A stretch of DNA of 64,000 nt from Pythium myriotylum (taxonomy: Eukaryota > Oomycota > Peronosporomycetes > Pythiales > Pythiaceae), in assembly GCA_023091665.1 (NCBI GenBank), contig JALJCQ010000018.1, forward strand, positions 310,001 through 374,000. The letters run 5' to 3'. Positions within the stretch are counted from its first letter, which is position 1, and every line of letters begins with the position of its first letter. Shown here piece after piece: positions 30,512 to 42,160 of this stretch. The translations under genes were made by a program, and so were the position numbers. The notes under the pieces were generated by a model. That model was given only the letters and a program-made list of their open reading frames with translations, was not told the origin of the DNA and did no database searches.

Positions 30512-33334
30512 TCGCATTCTGTCATTCGAAAGAAGATTCACTGTCTCCGTCAATGATGATGAGTATTTTCAATGGTATCCAAGTCCGCAAGATGATCATC
30601 CTCTTGGGTCAAATCTCGAACAGCTACTCACATTAAACGAAGACGAAGCCGATCGAAAGATTGCATCCAAAAAACAAAAACCTGGTTTCCTCACCGCACA
30701 GCTATTAAACGTCACTCGAACGCACAGCAAGTTTTCCCAGTCGGATTGGACATTAAAATTCTCGTGATTGCTGGTTCAAAGCATCTCCGACTGCAGGATG
30801 TCGGAAGATGGACGTAAATTGCGCCGAACGTCTTTTTGCACCCCGTTTTGTCTGGATTCACAGTCAATTTATGTCTTCCTGCGTCTTCGCGCAAGACAAG
30901 TTACCAAGAATCTATTCACTGTTCGTAGAGTTTTCTTGTGAATGGACGAAAGCGTCTTACCGAAGAGGTGTAGTAGGTAGATCTGGTCTTAACTTCGATG
31001 CTGGCGCTAAACATCGCGAAGTCATCACCGGCAGTTGCAGAGGGAACTCGTTGCGATCGGGACAGTAACAAACAAGACCCAATACCTCGCGAGAGATAAT
31101 TAAGAAAACAGCGCTGCATGTGTGTGACCTCAAAAACGGCGTGTTCGGGCTGATGTACGACCGATATGTTCGGCAAGGTATCGTACCTTTTGGACAGCGA
31201 CAAGATAACTACACTGGGGATGCGTCCCAAGACTAAGTTGACGTGACGCTTTGTATGGAACGTGGCCTATACTGGACGTTCGAGCCTGGCATTGTTCGTC
31301 CATTCCAGTCCGGAGTCCGGACTGATGGTTGAGTCAACAAAAGCGAAATCGAATGACGAGAGGACGACGCAGCACAGACCTATTAAATAATAGGCTCGCA
31401 GTCAAGAAGACTGTTCTCTCGTTTTCGAAGGATACTGAATTTGACAAGGGCGGAGATGGTGTGGACCACTGACGATTCCCCTCGAATTCGAGCAGGAGAA
31501 GAACGCAATTTGGCCCATGAGTCTCTCCAAAAGCCTCTGGATTAGTCCGTGGCTCGCCACTGCAGGACATTTGGAATATCTCCGGTGTCTTCTTCTTCTG
31601 TTCGAGATCGTGAGATGGATCACGGCGCAGTAGACATCAGAAATGTCGGCATGGAGTTGCCATTTGCACCACGATAGACAGTGCTGTCGTTGTTGGCGCC
31701 ATTGGGTTCTCCGAGGAAGCTTCCACTCTTCGGAGCTGTAGAATATGTTACGCGGATCCGCTACGACGAAAATTCAGAGCATAAAATGCTTCCTCGTAGG
31801 ACTCCAGGCAGCCCGCGCACAACCTTGGTATTTGGAGAGAGCGCTGTTATGCTGATGAAGGTGATGGTGATGCAGATGGAGTCGATTTACTTCAGCAACC
31901 GAGACTTATAGCTAGATGTACTGCGGGCATAAACTGAGAAAGAGTCAACGGAGCAGCCGTGTGTCGGCCGTCACGGGTTTAGGTCGGCACATGCGTCGAC
32001 AGCACCCGCCGCGCAATCGATTTCTTTGCAACGTCTACTTCAAGGCGAGAAAAGTCGGCTTATTAACTCTGTGTTGATACAGGTATACACCGCTTGCGAG
32101 CCCAAAACACTTCGCGCAAATGCTGCGGTCAATCTGGCGATGAATTTAGCGACAAACCTGTCAAGTGTCGCCGACAAAGGAGTCGACTGGAAACTACGTA
32201 TGATTCGATCAGAACATAACAAGTACTGGGGAGCACAGTACGAGGGCAGAACGTCAACGTTCTTACCGAAGCTTGCTCGCGTTGCTGCTGATCATGACAT
32301 CAGTCGCTGGAGATAGGTTCGTGACGATGGTGATGTCCAGTATATTCATTACGAACTTTTAGAACCCGACAATTCTTGCGTTGCAGGCGAGTGTCACTAG
32401 TTTCTCGATCGGCTTTTACGAGGTGATCACTCGGGGTATTCCTCGTGTACCAGAGGAGCACATGCGCTTCCGTCACATCATGTCTTGGTTCATCATGTTT
32501 GGAGTAAAATTGGGAAATACACGGATCTTACGGCGTCGCCACTGAACGAGCTACACGAAGTTCTGGTGTTAGATAACGATCGCTCCGTCAGAGTTTCTTC
32601 TCTATCACTAGGTTCGTGTCTTTTACGGCAATTTTATTGTGTTCGATGGTGACGCCACCATTCCATGATTATGCAGTTGACCATCTAGCTTTCTCATAAA
32701 ATCTTATGGGGGAGCACAACCCCCTCGTCGATGATTGCTCATGCTGTCGACACGATGTCAACAACCATTTTGCTGACTTCGATGGGTGTCTACATTGTCA
32801 TCGGCAGGAAAGTTGTCCCTCCTGAAGTATCTGTTGCGTCAAATCGATGTTGAGTCATAATCAAGACGCCAAGATTTCGCAGGGACAAATGGATATTCGA
32901 GGCATGAGGAAGGCTAATGGTTCAGTACATGGCGAGCTTTCTTGGAAACAGCTCTTCAGCGATATTTATGAAGTATTCGAGGTTTGTGAGAGTCCAGATA
33001 ACCGTTTGTTCCGCTATTCGATCGAAACGCGCACGTTCGTATCAGCGCACTGCTATCACGCTCCTGCGCCCAACTACAGATAATACCATTCAGCTAGATG
33101 GGAAGTGAATATTGACACACACGTACTGTACTACTGTATCGTGAAAATGACCAAGTGGGAGACTGCGTTTACTCCACAAGTCGAACGGAACCAGCAAAAA
33201 ATTCAAAGATGCGCTCTCCCAGTATTAGAATTCATTTCATTGTATGATAAACGTTGAGTCTTGGCTGTCATCCAATCGAATAGAACTGGCGTCCGTCGGG
33301 GAACATGGAAAATATTTACCAAATCACTAGTGAA
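30512..33334. other. Intergenic with LINE-tail-like fragment
   Basis: No supported gene over 2.8 kb; only short unrecognised ORFs. At about 31852-31892 a GATGGTGATGCAGATGGAGT stretch resembles the reverse complement of the CATCAT-tailed retroelement ends at 55.4 and 62.8 kb. Confidence 0.4.
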
Positions 33335-35260
33335 TTAGTTCGTCGATTGCCGTCTCGTGTACGGAATATGCACTTTGTACACTTCTCTCCAACCAACAAC
33401 GGTACTCATCTTCTCCTGAATGGACCACGCGTTCAGGTCGGAAGTGCCTTCGCTAAGGTACCCACGCGATTTAAGGTCCGCGACACTAACCGAGAGATTG
33501 ACTTCCAGTCGGTTCATCTCTAACTCGTCGCGACGGAAAGTCCAGCGCCATCGCTGAGCTGACAACTGCGTCCGGTGGTTATCCGTCTCACAGTTCCACG
33601 TGAACAGATCGATCTCAACTGTGCCATCACGACGCTGAGAGGCGACGTAGTCCCCGAAGAAACCAGCCACCGGCTGAATCATTGTTGATTCACCGTGCGG
33701 CATGGCATTAAACTGTCGGTGACGGTTATCCAACAAAAGCTTCGTCGTTGGGCGGCTGACCTGGTCATTCGCACTGCGTGCGGACGAGATTGTGAGCTCG
33801 TTCGGCGAGCAATCCGTGTTCAAGTCGATGTTGAGGCAGCAGAGCTGTTGCCAATAAGCAAAGAGAACCGTCACTGGTAGTCGCCTCATCGAGTAGCTCT
33901 GGTCTTGGCCCGGATACGGTTTACACCACTGTTTGTCCTCGAAAGAGGCGACGCTGACGCGCTCAAGTGGACAGAACCACGGCGCGTTATCCCGGAAACG
34001 GGCGAGGGTCTGCGATGCTGGTTTAGAAACATTCACAACGATCTCTCGGGCCTGTGCGACGAATCCTCTCCAACCAAAGCAGTGGGAGCTAGCGAGCGAC
34101 TGGTACGAGTACGAGTAGCCCGCACGGGCAAGCGACGCTGCGAGTTCGTGGAGTGGGGGCTGTTCGAGAGCTGCGAGGAAGCACTCGACGTGGCTCACAA
34201 GCCAGCGCGTCCACTTATCGTAACATGCTCGCAGGGCAATCGTGTCCAACAGTACATCAGAGCCGCGTCGCGTGTGGTCAGCCCAGGCTTGATGCGTCTC
34301 GTCGTCGAGCATGAGCCACCAGACCACATGGGCAGCGACCTGGGCTTCGTCTTTTAGGGAAAGTGCGGCGAGCGAGCGACGTCGTGCCTGGTCATTCTTC
34401 TGCTCCTGTTCAGCGAGCGCGATCCATTTGGGGATGAGCGACTTGGTGTCGCCAAGAGGGAACTGCTTCGCGACTGTAAATAGCATCTCGAGCGGATCGG
34501 GGCTGTTTGTGGAGTCAATGAACGTCATCAGTCGTCGTGGGGGCATCACGCCCCCGGCTTCCAATTTCACGCTCAAGCCCATCGGAGACACAGTGAGTGG
34601 GCGCGTGGTGGTCGGGGAGCGTGGGAGGCTAAGCTCTTTGAGTTCCTCTCCGAGGCGCAGCGTCTCACTGGCCGTGACGCGACGGAACGACACGAGTGTG
34701 AAGCTTGGTGACACGATGGTCGCCACGCAGCGAAGTGTGTCGTCGTGGGGATGGCGCACGAAGACAAATGCCTCGAGCACGTGCTTGGTCGCGCGCTTGG
34801 CCGTGTTCTTGCTGCTATGCCACGTGTAGTACCATCTCCGTCCTGGGTTGATCTCGAACGAGAAGGTCTCGCCCGTATCTTTCTTGTCATTGCAGACCCT
34901 CGACTGGATCCACGGTGCCTTGGTGTTAGCCGGTGATTGGAGGTTCTTGGTGATCGTGTGGAGCTGCAGCACATCGCCCACGCGGAGCTCGGCGTCGTTG
35001 TCACGTTGCCGGAAGCGTGCGTAGACGACGAGTTGGTCGACCGAGATACCTGCGGCCGTGGGCGCCGCAGCGTCGACGCGTAGCTCGAGCGTCGAGCCAC
35101 AGTAGCTGCGTGGGATGTGCGTCGGACAACAGTGCGGGAAGCAGCGCAAGATCTTGGTGCCGCGTGCGCGGTTGACGCGCTGGTAGGCCGCCTTGAAGAG
35201 GTCGTCGTTGTGTTTGCAGCCGCGCTTGGCGAAAAAGCAGCGCACGTTGAGTGACTGCAT
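33335..35260 (-). CDS. Cys/His-rich 'NALPHGEST' family protein, copy 2
   Basis: A 641-residue intronless member of the unrecognised family. The ATG at 35260 (MQSLNVRCFFAKRG) aligns with the start of copy 3. N-terminal Cys/His cluster: C-F-F-A-K-R-G-C-x-H, then RCFPHCCPTHIPRSYCG. Middle block FEINPGRRWYYTW followed by a Lys/Ala-rich stretch and VLEAFVFV; SFTLVSFRRV; a C-terminal half rich in aromatic residues; and NAMPHGESTM...GDYVASQRR near the end. About 0.8 kb separates it from copy 3 on the same strand. No signal peptide, membrane segment or named domain. The repeated Cys/His spacing suggests a metal-binding N-terminus; the rest may be a large globular domain. Function unknown. Confidence 0.8.
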   Translation of the reverse strand: MQSLNVRCFFAKRGCKHNDDLFKAAYQRVNRARGTKILRCFPHCCPTHIPRSYCGSTLELRVDAAAPTAAGISVDQLVVYARFRQRDNDAELRVGDVLQLHTITKNLQSPANTKAPWIQSRVCNDKKDTGETFSFEINPGRRWYYTWHSSKNTAKRATKHVLEAFVFVRHPHDDTLRCVATIVSPSFTLVSFRRVTASETLRLGEELKELSLPRSPTTTRPLTVSPMGLSVKLEAGGVMPPRRLMTFIDSTNSPDPLEMLFTVAKQFPLGDTKSLIPKWIALAEQEQKNDQARRRSLAALSLKDEAQVAAHVVWWLMLDDETHQAWADHTRRGSDVLLDTIALRACYDKWTRWLVSHVECFLAALEQPPLHELAASLARAGYSYSYQSLASSHCFGWRGFVAQAREIVVNVSKPASQTLARFRDNAPWFCPLERVSVASFEDKQWCKPYPGQDQSYSMRRLPVTVLFAYWQQLCCLNIDLNTDCSPNELTISSARSANDQVSRPTTKLLLDNRHRQFNAMPHGESTMIQPVAGFFGDYVASQRRDGTVEIDLFTWNCETDNHRTQLSAQRWRWTFRRDELEMNRLEVNLSVSVADLKSRGYLSEGTSDLNAWSIQEKMSTVVGWREVYKVHIPYTRRQSTN

Positions 35261-36097
35261 GGGTGGCGGTGCGTTTGCAAAGTGAGCGGTCTCTCTCGGA
35301 GACGGGAGACAATGGCGCGAGACCTTCCAGTGGCACGTGAAAGGACGGTCACCATGGTAAATACAGCCCGCGATTTGTATTTGCGACACCACAATACGAA
35401 TCGTTTCGTATCGGCGCGACGCGAGAACTCATCAGGGATCGATCACGACAATCTGATTGGATAGATGCTGCCAATCACGAGTCAGGCGTTGCACAACGTG
35501 AGTTCGTGCTCGTGAGACTAGACGTTCTGCCGTTAGGGTAGAGGCTCCGGCCAGGGAATGGTCTTCGCTTCAAGGGCTGGCTCGATCCTGCCGGAATGAA
35601 TATTCACCTCCATCACCAGCGCAAATGATCGACAAGGAGTCTGTGTGCGGAGACCTTCCAGACCCGATAACAGGCGTCGACACCCACGTGTCCACGTCAG
35701 TTCCAGCTGGCCGAGGTTATTAGTCTCGGACGACGACACCGGTAATCCGTGCATGGAGGAGACCAACGAGCAGCTCATCCATGTCCAAGCTGTCCGGCAC
35801 GCCTCAATATGTAGAGGTTTATGCAAAGCCACAGTTGTTACGTGAGGCGTCGTTTTGGGGAACGCTGTATATAGAAAATAGCAGGAGTCGATCTTTACTA
35901 CGGTGATTGGTCTGTCAGGATAGGGGGCTCACGATGCACTTGACGACACCCGTACTGCTTAGTATCTTGCGCTGCTCGTAATAATCAGCGAAAAGATTTG
36001 ATGTGCAGCCTGTCTTCTGTCTTCATCATTGCGGCTGAGAAAAAATTCACGTTCAAGCCGGAAAATGGAGGGTGTAGGGGGATGGAATTCAGCGCGC
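35261..36097. other. Spacer between family copies 2 and 3
   Basis: About 0.84 kb, no gene seen. Confidence 0.5.
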
Positions 36098-37981
36098 TTA
36101 CGGCTGGGATGATGATTGACGATAAGACGTCGCGTGCTCTTGCGTTGTGAGGTCAACGCGGCTGAACGGGAAGCACACTTGATACTCGTCGCGCCACGTT
36201 TTCACGCGTGAGAGCTTGAGTTCCAGCGACTCGCATGCAGAAGAACTGCGATACTCGTCCTCGTGCTGGAACGGCAGACCAAACTGCACGAGTAGATGGA
36301 CTTCCATGGAGTCGCGGTCCAGCGAGGAACGAGCGAAGCTCCATCGCCATCGACGAGGCTCGTTCGATGCCCAGGTGAACAGCGAGACCTCGATCGTGCC
36401 GCCCCGGCGCTCTGTCGCGATGTAGTCCCCGAATAATCCGTCGATCGTGGACTCGCCGTGCGGAAGAGCGTTGAACCAGCGGAAGCGATTGTCCAGTAGC
36501 AGCGTGGTTACGGGTCGTTCATGGACTCCAGCACCGTGGCGAGACGAAGCGATGACAAGCTGTTTCGGTGTCGTGTTGGTCTCCAAATGGATCCAAATTG
36601 AGCTCAACTGTTGCCAGAATCCGAAGAGCACGGACACTGGAAGCGCGTCCAGTGGTGATCGATTCGGATCAACCACGTAGTTCTCGAGAAGAGACGCCCC
36701 GGACACTCGTCGAAGCGGACAAGTCCAGTGCGCAAAGTCTTTCGCCGCCAGGGGAGAAGGGGCGAAAGACACTCGCGTGAATTTCTCTCTGCAGAGAGCG
36801 ACGAAACTGTTCCAGCCGTAGGGATGGGTTCCGGCTAGATGGGAGCAGCCCTGTAGGAGAGGGAACGCTGCAGCGGCGATCCGATCGATGGGTGACAACC
36901 CCTGCGAAGATAGCCAATTGTCAATGTGATGTTCGAGCCACCGCTTCCACTGCTGGTAGTGTGCCTTGAGTGTGCCACTATCGAGGAGAACGGCCGCGCC
37001 GTGACGAGAGAAGTTCTTCCAGGTATCTTGAGTCTCTTGGTCGAACAGCAACCAATGGACTAGGTGGACGGCAATGTCTTCTGGGCGGGAGACGAACTCA
37101 GACGGGAGGTGCGCGGTAGTGGGGCTGTCGCCCTCAGTGTTGGAACACCAACCTGGCAGGAAAACCGACGCGTTGCGGATCGGGTACTCTTGTGAAACTG
37201 CGAACAGCGTCGCTAGCGACTCGGAAAATGGGTCTGACTCTCGAAAGACGATAAGTGGGCGAGAGATTAGCTGTGGTGGCTCTGGATATGTTTTTTTCGC
37301 TGATACTTCGCGTCTTGACTCATAGGACGCCGTAGACGAGGGGGACCGAGGAATCCCTGTCGCCTTCGTGGCCAACGGTCGTCCACTCTCTTCTTCGGAC
37401 ACTCGACGGAAGGACACGAGCGTGAATCCCGTCGATGTCGTCTTGGCCACACAGCGCAAAGTAAGGTCACGCGGCGACGAGACAAACACGAACGCCTCGA
37501 GTACGTGAGGGGTCGCGCGTTTACGCGAGTTCTTTCCACTCTGCCATGGGTAGTACCACCGCTGACTTGGGTTAATTTCGAAGATGGCGTTCTTGTGAGC
37601 GCGGCGGTCCGACTGCTCACGGGCGTCGATCCACGGCGCCTTGGTCGCATTCTGCGACTGGAGCGCTTTGGAAATACTCGAGCTCAGAACGGCCTCGCCG
37701 ATGCGAATCGGAGACTCGTCGTCCTGTGCGCGGAAGCGCGCGTAGACCGAGATCTGGTGCGGGTCGACATGACCCGAAAGCACCGTGACTTCGAGCTCAA
37801 GCGAGCTGCCGCAGTAGCTGCGGGGGATGTGCGTGGGACAGCAGTGGGGGAAGCAGCGCAGGATCTTGGTGCCATGGGAGCGGTTCACGCGTTGGTACTT
37901 GGGCTGGAACAGCTCTCGCCCGTGGTCGCAGTCGCGCTTGGCGAAGCGACAGGCGACTTCGAGCTGTGGCTGACGCAGCAT
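36098..37981 (-). CDS. Cys/His-rich 'NALPHGEST' family protein, copy 3
   Basis: A 627-residue intronless member. Starts at the ATG at 37981; a longer open frame begins only with GTG. Cys/His positions: C11, C18, H20, C43, H46, C47, C48, H51, C57. The middle block IFEINPSQRWYYPW spans about 133-146, followed by SGKNSRKRATPHVLEAFVFV. The C-terminal block NALPHGESTIDGLFGDYIATERR is followed by a Trp/Arg-rich stretch (RRWRWSF). It shares the same three blocks with copies 1 and 2, including TKILRCFPHCCPTHIPRSYCG almost unchanged from copy 2. No signal peptide. Function unknown; an oomycete-restricted expanded family is my inference. Confidence 0.8.
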   Translation of the reverse strand: MLRQPQLEVACRFAKRDCDHGRELFQPKYQRVNRSHGTKILRCFPHCCPTHIPRSYCGSSLELEVTVLSGHVDPHQISVYARFRAQDDESPIRIGEAVLSSSISKALQSQNATKAPWIDAREQSDRRAHKNAIFEINPSQRWYYPWQSGKNSRKRATPHVLEAFVFVSSPRDLTLRCVAKTTSTGFTLVSFRRVSEEESGRPLATKATGIPRSPSSTASYESRREVSAKKTYPEPPQLISRPLIVFRESDPFSESLATLFAVSQEYPIRNASVFLPGWCSNTEGDSPTTAHLPSEFVSRPEDIAVHLVHWLLFDQETQDTWKNFSRHGAAVLLDSGTLKAHYQQWKRWLEHHIDNWLSSQGLSPIDRIAAAAFPLLQGCSHLAGTHPYGWNSFVALCREKFTRVSFAPSPLAAKDFAHWTCPLRRVSGASLLENYVVDPNRSPLDALPVSVLFGFWQQLSSIWIHLETNTTPKQLVIASSRHGAGVHERPVTTLLLDNRFRWFNALPHGESTIDGLFGDYIATERRGGTIEVSLFTWASNEPRRWRWSFARSSLDRDSMEVHLLVQFGLPFQHEDEYRSSSACESLELKLSRVKTWRDEYQVCFPFSRVDLTTQEHATSYRQSSSQP

Positions 37982-39571
37982 CTTGGCGAATAGTGTGAGT
38001 GGATAATGACTCAAAAGACTGGAAGTCTTCTTTCCAGTCTGAGTGTGATCCCGAGACACCCCCCACTGTAGAACTTGATATCAACACCGCGACCGGGCGA
38101 CGGCGAAAGGTCTCCCGGGATTAGTGCCCCGCACCTACCGATTGGTCGAACGTGTTGGGATTGAAGCATGAGCGCCAAGGTAATCACTCGCGCCAAGGTG
38201 TTGGCTGAGTGGACGGCGTGACGCACCACCTGGTCAACGACCCCCAACGTCTGGCTTCAAGGAACGGCGGTGGAGACGACGGTCTCCGTTAACAATGAAA
38301 TGTACAGCACGTTGATCTACTCCTTTGCGAGATTCGAAGGCATGCAAGACTGAGGGAGAGCCAGCACAGGAGATCGTCTCCAGCCCCAGGTCGAGAAAGT
38401 TGCCGTCTTGTTTCGCATCTTCAAAGCTCATCCGTGCAATAGCGTGCCGGGAAGTGGCGGCTGCGAGATCGGGGCGTCGCCCACGTGTCTCGCAGTCTAG
38501 TTTCTCGTAATTGTCATGGAGACCACGGTGCCGCAACACAAATACGCTTTGTCTTCGTTGAGGCAGTCATCGTCAAAGGAACAGGTGAAGTGGTTTAGGA
38601 AGGTCTGCAGAGGTAGGAAAGCCATTCAAAAAACAAGTCAAACTGAGGGGTTTTGGAAAGGTAGACAGTATTTGCTTTCGTAGGCAACGATTTCTGACAG
38701 CGCTAGGACGGTAATCAAGGCCGGTGGAAATGATTGTCTGCTCCCACCCAGACTTTGGGGGAGAGAGACGGGCAAGTATGGATGGCACTCGATTTGAACC
38801 TGTTCATACTGCTGGCTGATGGGCGTCTATCCCAACCTCACCCACTGCACGGAATCGTCCTTGGTTGTCACACGCAACGTCGGCTTGCAAGGGCTGTCTG
38901 GTGGTGTCTCTACACACACAACTTGCGGAGCATCCGGATTGGAAAAGCCAGGCCTCATCCTCCGAAGAGAACGCTCACACGCCATTAGTTGACTTCCAGG
39001 GAGCAAGACACGGACGGATATGGATGGGGTTACGTATACACGGTGAGCAGTGATCTGATCAGCAACCCAGCGAATGGCACCTCTTCTGAGAGTAGTGGCG
39101 CCGAATCCTGAGAATAAAGTTCGAGGAGATCGGGATCTTCTGCAGGTTTCTGACCCGAATCTGCTGATGACGGCCAGCATGACAAACTTTGTGGCTGCCA
39201 ATCGGTTGAGCTGCTCATTGCAGAACTGGTGTGAGTCTATGAAAAGTTTCAAGTGTTTACGATCTGTTATCGCGGGAACATCGATTACGCTCGGGCCTGA
39301 CTGGACAGAGCAAGTGGTGAAACCCACGACTGTGGTTGGCCAGCGGAAAAACAAGCGGTGCCGTGGGTACACTCAAATTTTGTATAACACGTCGACGACG
39401 TTTATCCCTGGTTGGCGGAAGTCATCATTCTTGGGAAGAATTCGAAAACACGGTTCACTGTCTTTCGCCATTGGCACCCAACTGTCGCCTGGTGGATTGT
39501 TCACTTGACGCCGGGATGCCCACCAAGGTGTAAAACATAGAACAGCCACTTGCTCTTGACTTGAGGTGTGT
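37982..39571. other. Intergenic
   Basis: No supported gene. A minus-strand open frame at 38827-39372 (181 codons, begins GTG) is the largest and is unrecognised. Confidence 0.4.
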
Positions 39572-42160
39572 TCAAGGGGAGACGCGATGCCTGTCGGAGC
39601 GCTCAAGCGGCTCAAGCTTCGTCGGTCTCGCGCCATGAAGCAATGCCGGAAGCGATTGACTAAGTTGCACTCGTCGATTTGGATGGTCCAGTGAAGTGAT
39701 CCAGTCGTCTGTCGCAATGAGTCCCCACGTCGTCAACTGCTGTCCATAGTTCGGTTTTTGCTGCTTCCCACTCGATCTGTCTTCTGCGGTCGGTAAAGGC
39801 GACTTGTCTGCCGAACTGGCCAGCTCCGTCCGCCAGAGACCGCTGTTGCTGCTGGCAAGGATCGACTGACGCTTTTTCATCTTGAGTTTCTTCTGGAGCA
39901 TCGAGGCGCTGAGAATCGCAAGCAGATCCGAGCTCGACTTTTGTCGAACCCAGGTGCTTCCTCGCTCAAGCGACGATCTCACGAAGAGCCCTCCACGCCG
40001 CAAACCATTCTCCTGCATGGATACGTTAGGTGTGCCCTGCTGTTCCTCTCGTAAATGGCTCTTTCTCTCGTGACCATGGAGAGCAGTGGCATACGGCGGA
40101 CTTCTCGCATCTCTTATGTCCCGGATAAGCTTCTCGACTGCCTCGCGTTGTGGTAGCTCTGGAAGCAGGGTGAACCTGTCTCGCTCTCTTTCGACGATGA
40201 GTCGTTTTGCAAACACGACAGCAGCCTCCATGGGGAGATGATCGTCGATCGAGTGGGTTTGGATTTGCCAGACTTCGTGACGGTTGCCGTTGGATGCATA
40301 GTAAATTCCCTGAGACTCGACCACCCGACTTGGTGGCGATAAGAAGAGCTCGAAGATCACGCAGATCGCGCCGTCGAGACTGTCTGGTCGGAGGTCGTTT
40401 TGAATGCGAAACATCCGCAACGTCAGCGCTGGAAGGCTCTGCTGTACGGATGTGTCCGCTTTTGAACTGACGTCAAGTTCTTGTCCCGTGTTGTTGGTAT
40501 CTTGAACGGAGTCGACAGACATCCGTGGAACAATTGCTGCCCTTGCCGCCGCCTCGGGTGCAGCAATAACCGACGGGACGCGGACTGTCCTCGCCGAAGA
40601 TGTGGACGAGGAACTCTTAAATGAATCCTGACGAACAAGACTTTCCCCATTTACGGTTGATCGGATGTCATCGTCGCTGTCGTGAGTTGGTGCTACTCCA
40701 CTCGGATCATTCGAGGAAGTGGTTAACTTGGACGGCCTTCGAGGTATCCCAAAATCGCTGCTAGACATCTTCTTCTCCTTCTTCGCGCCTCCTCGTTTCG
40801 ATGCTTGGGAACTGTTTCCGGATCTCATCGATGTCTTTGCTGGTGATCCCAGTGATCCTTTATGAGAAGACGTTCCAGCTTTTCCTTTGCGTTTCTCAGA
40901 TTTCCCCGAAGAATGCGTAGCCACAGTCTTTTTCTCCGGGTCGTTGACCTTGCTCAAGTCCACGGCAACGGCACTCGCATTACTGGCAGCTGAGTTCTTT
41001 GCCAGTGCAGCAGCCACGCCGCCAGCCTTCCGACTATGACTTTGTTGTGTCGTGAGGTAGGACGCGGATCGCGATCGCCGACAGACGTACAAAGCTTGCA
41101 TCACCTGAGGGAGCGACACCTCTTTGACGGCTGATGGTGCTGTTAACACTAGTGAACCACGCGGCATTTGCTTGTGATCGCCGAATGCTCCTGCGAGAAT
41201 TACAGCGATGACCTCGTACACGTCCGTGATCTCAAGTTTCTTGGCCATTCCGGATAGAAGAGCGAACACCTCATCGCGAGGAATGACGCCTCTATCAAAG
41301 ACGTCGAATGTACGGAAGCGATCAGTGACGAACGCGATCGTCTCAGCGTTGAAAAAGGCCAGGTGCTCGTCTGGAAGCATGTAATGCGATTCCAATCGCT
41401 CTCTCAGACGGTCGTCGAGCTGTTTATCGTGACATAGCCCGGACAAGACCTGCTGGAACATGTCACGATCGAGAAAACGCTCGTCTGGAGGATCACTAGG
41501 CAAGTGCCGATGAAGATCTTCAACGCTCCACGGCGGGATGGACGCATGCTCCGGATGCTGGACGAGACCCCTCGCTGCGTCGATGGATGAGAGATGCCCC
41601 CCGCGAGGCTGTGCATGAAGCAATTGAGCCACGAGCTTCCTGTATGCTGCCTCGGGCGGAGTTATCTCTGGGAACTTGACCATCGCACAGTTGAAGAGAG
41701 CGCCACAGAACACCCTGAAGATCAGAGCCGGCTCAGCCTCCGCATCTAGGTACGTGCGCAGTTTGCCTAGCACGGCCTGCGCGAATACCCGCTCAACTGT
41801 GACGATCTGAAGCTCGTCGTCGCCTTCACTGAACGCGTCTCCACTCGCGAGCAAGTCGGCATCACGAAGCAGCTCGACGAAGCGGTCGAAGTGGATTGCC
41901 GGGAGCGTGTCTCCTTCGAGAGACGAGTCATAGAACCTAAACAGTTGGTAGAGCGACGCATTATCTTCTTCCTCGAGACACTGCTGCGAGACATCGTTCA
42001 GGTTCCAGTGGAATTGTGGTGTGAGTTTGCGAGGATTTGATTTGCGCTTGGTGGGCGATGCCACGTTGGACGCGACTCGACGCACAGGGTTTGGAGCCGT
42101 CGAAGGTTTGATTTCCATGTGGGAAATGACATGTTGTGTTCTACTTGATGGCGACAGCAT
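39572..42160 (-). CDS. EF-hand-like regulatory protein, large, Ser-rich middle
   Basis: An 862-residue intronless protein. The ATG at 42160 is the first in frame after a stop. The N-terminal third (about 60-340) has helix-loop-helix segments typical of EF-hand-like folds: LYQLFRFYDSSLEGDTLPAIHFDRFVELL written in parts (LYQLFRFYD, then HFDRFVELL) and FRTFDVFDRGVIPRDEVFALL in parts (TFDVFDRGVIP, DEVFALLSG). The loops lack the full set of acidic ligands, so calcium binding is doubtful. The middle (about 375-560) is Lys/Ser-rich and disordered (SEKRKGKAG, KKEKKMSSSD). The C-terminal third is a second folded part (ALTLRMFRIQNDLRPDSLDG, shown in full as a landmark) with a basic tail. Shares a 300-bp divergent promoter region with the 5-phosphatase. 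Confidence 0.75.
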   Translation of the reverse strand: MLSPSSRTQHVISHMEIKPSTAPNPVRRVASNVASPTKRKSNPRKLTPQFHWNLNDVSQQCLEEEDNASLYQLFRFYDSSLEGDTLPAIHFDRFVELLRDADLLASGDAFSEGDDELQIVTVERVFAQAVLGKLRTYLDAEAEPALIFRVFCGALFNCAMVKFPEITPPEAAYRKLVAQLLHAQPRGGHLSSIDAARGLVQHPEHASIPPWSVEDLHRHLPSDPPDERFLDRDMFQQVLSGLCHDKQLDDRLRERLESHYMLPDEHLAFFNAETIAFVTDRFRTFDVFDRGVIPRDEVFALLSGMAKKLEITDVYEVIAVILAGAFGDHKQMPRGSLVLTAPSAVKEVSLPQVMQALYVCRRSRSASYLTTQQSHSRKAGGVAAALAKNSAASNASAVAVDLSKVNDPEKKTVATHSSGKSEKRKGKAGTSSHKGSLGSPAKTSMRSGNSSQASKRGGAKKEKKMSSSDFGIPRRPSKLTTSSNDPSGVAPTHDSDDDIRSTVNGESLVRQDSFKSSSSTSSARTVRVPSVIAAPEAAARAAIVPRMSVDSVQDTNNTGQELDVSSKADTSVQQSLPALTLRMFRIQNDLRPDSLDGAICVIFELFLSPPSRVVESQGIYYASNGNRHEVWQIQTHSIDDHLPMEAAVVFAKRLIVERERDRFTLLPELPQREAVEKLIRDIRDARSPPYATALHGHERKSHLREEQQGTPNVSMQENGLRRGGLFVRSSLERGSTWVRQKSSSDLLAILSASMLQKKLKMKKRQSILASSNSGLWRTELASSADKSPLPTAEDRSSGKQQKPNYGQQLTTWGLIATDDWITSLDHPNRRVQLSQSLPALLHGARPTKLEPLERSDRHRVSP

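Noticed and set aside
38827..39372. 181-codon minus ORF as a gene
   Set aside because: Begins with GTG, has no domain or paralogue in the window, and overlapping ORFs lie on the other strand.
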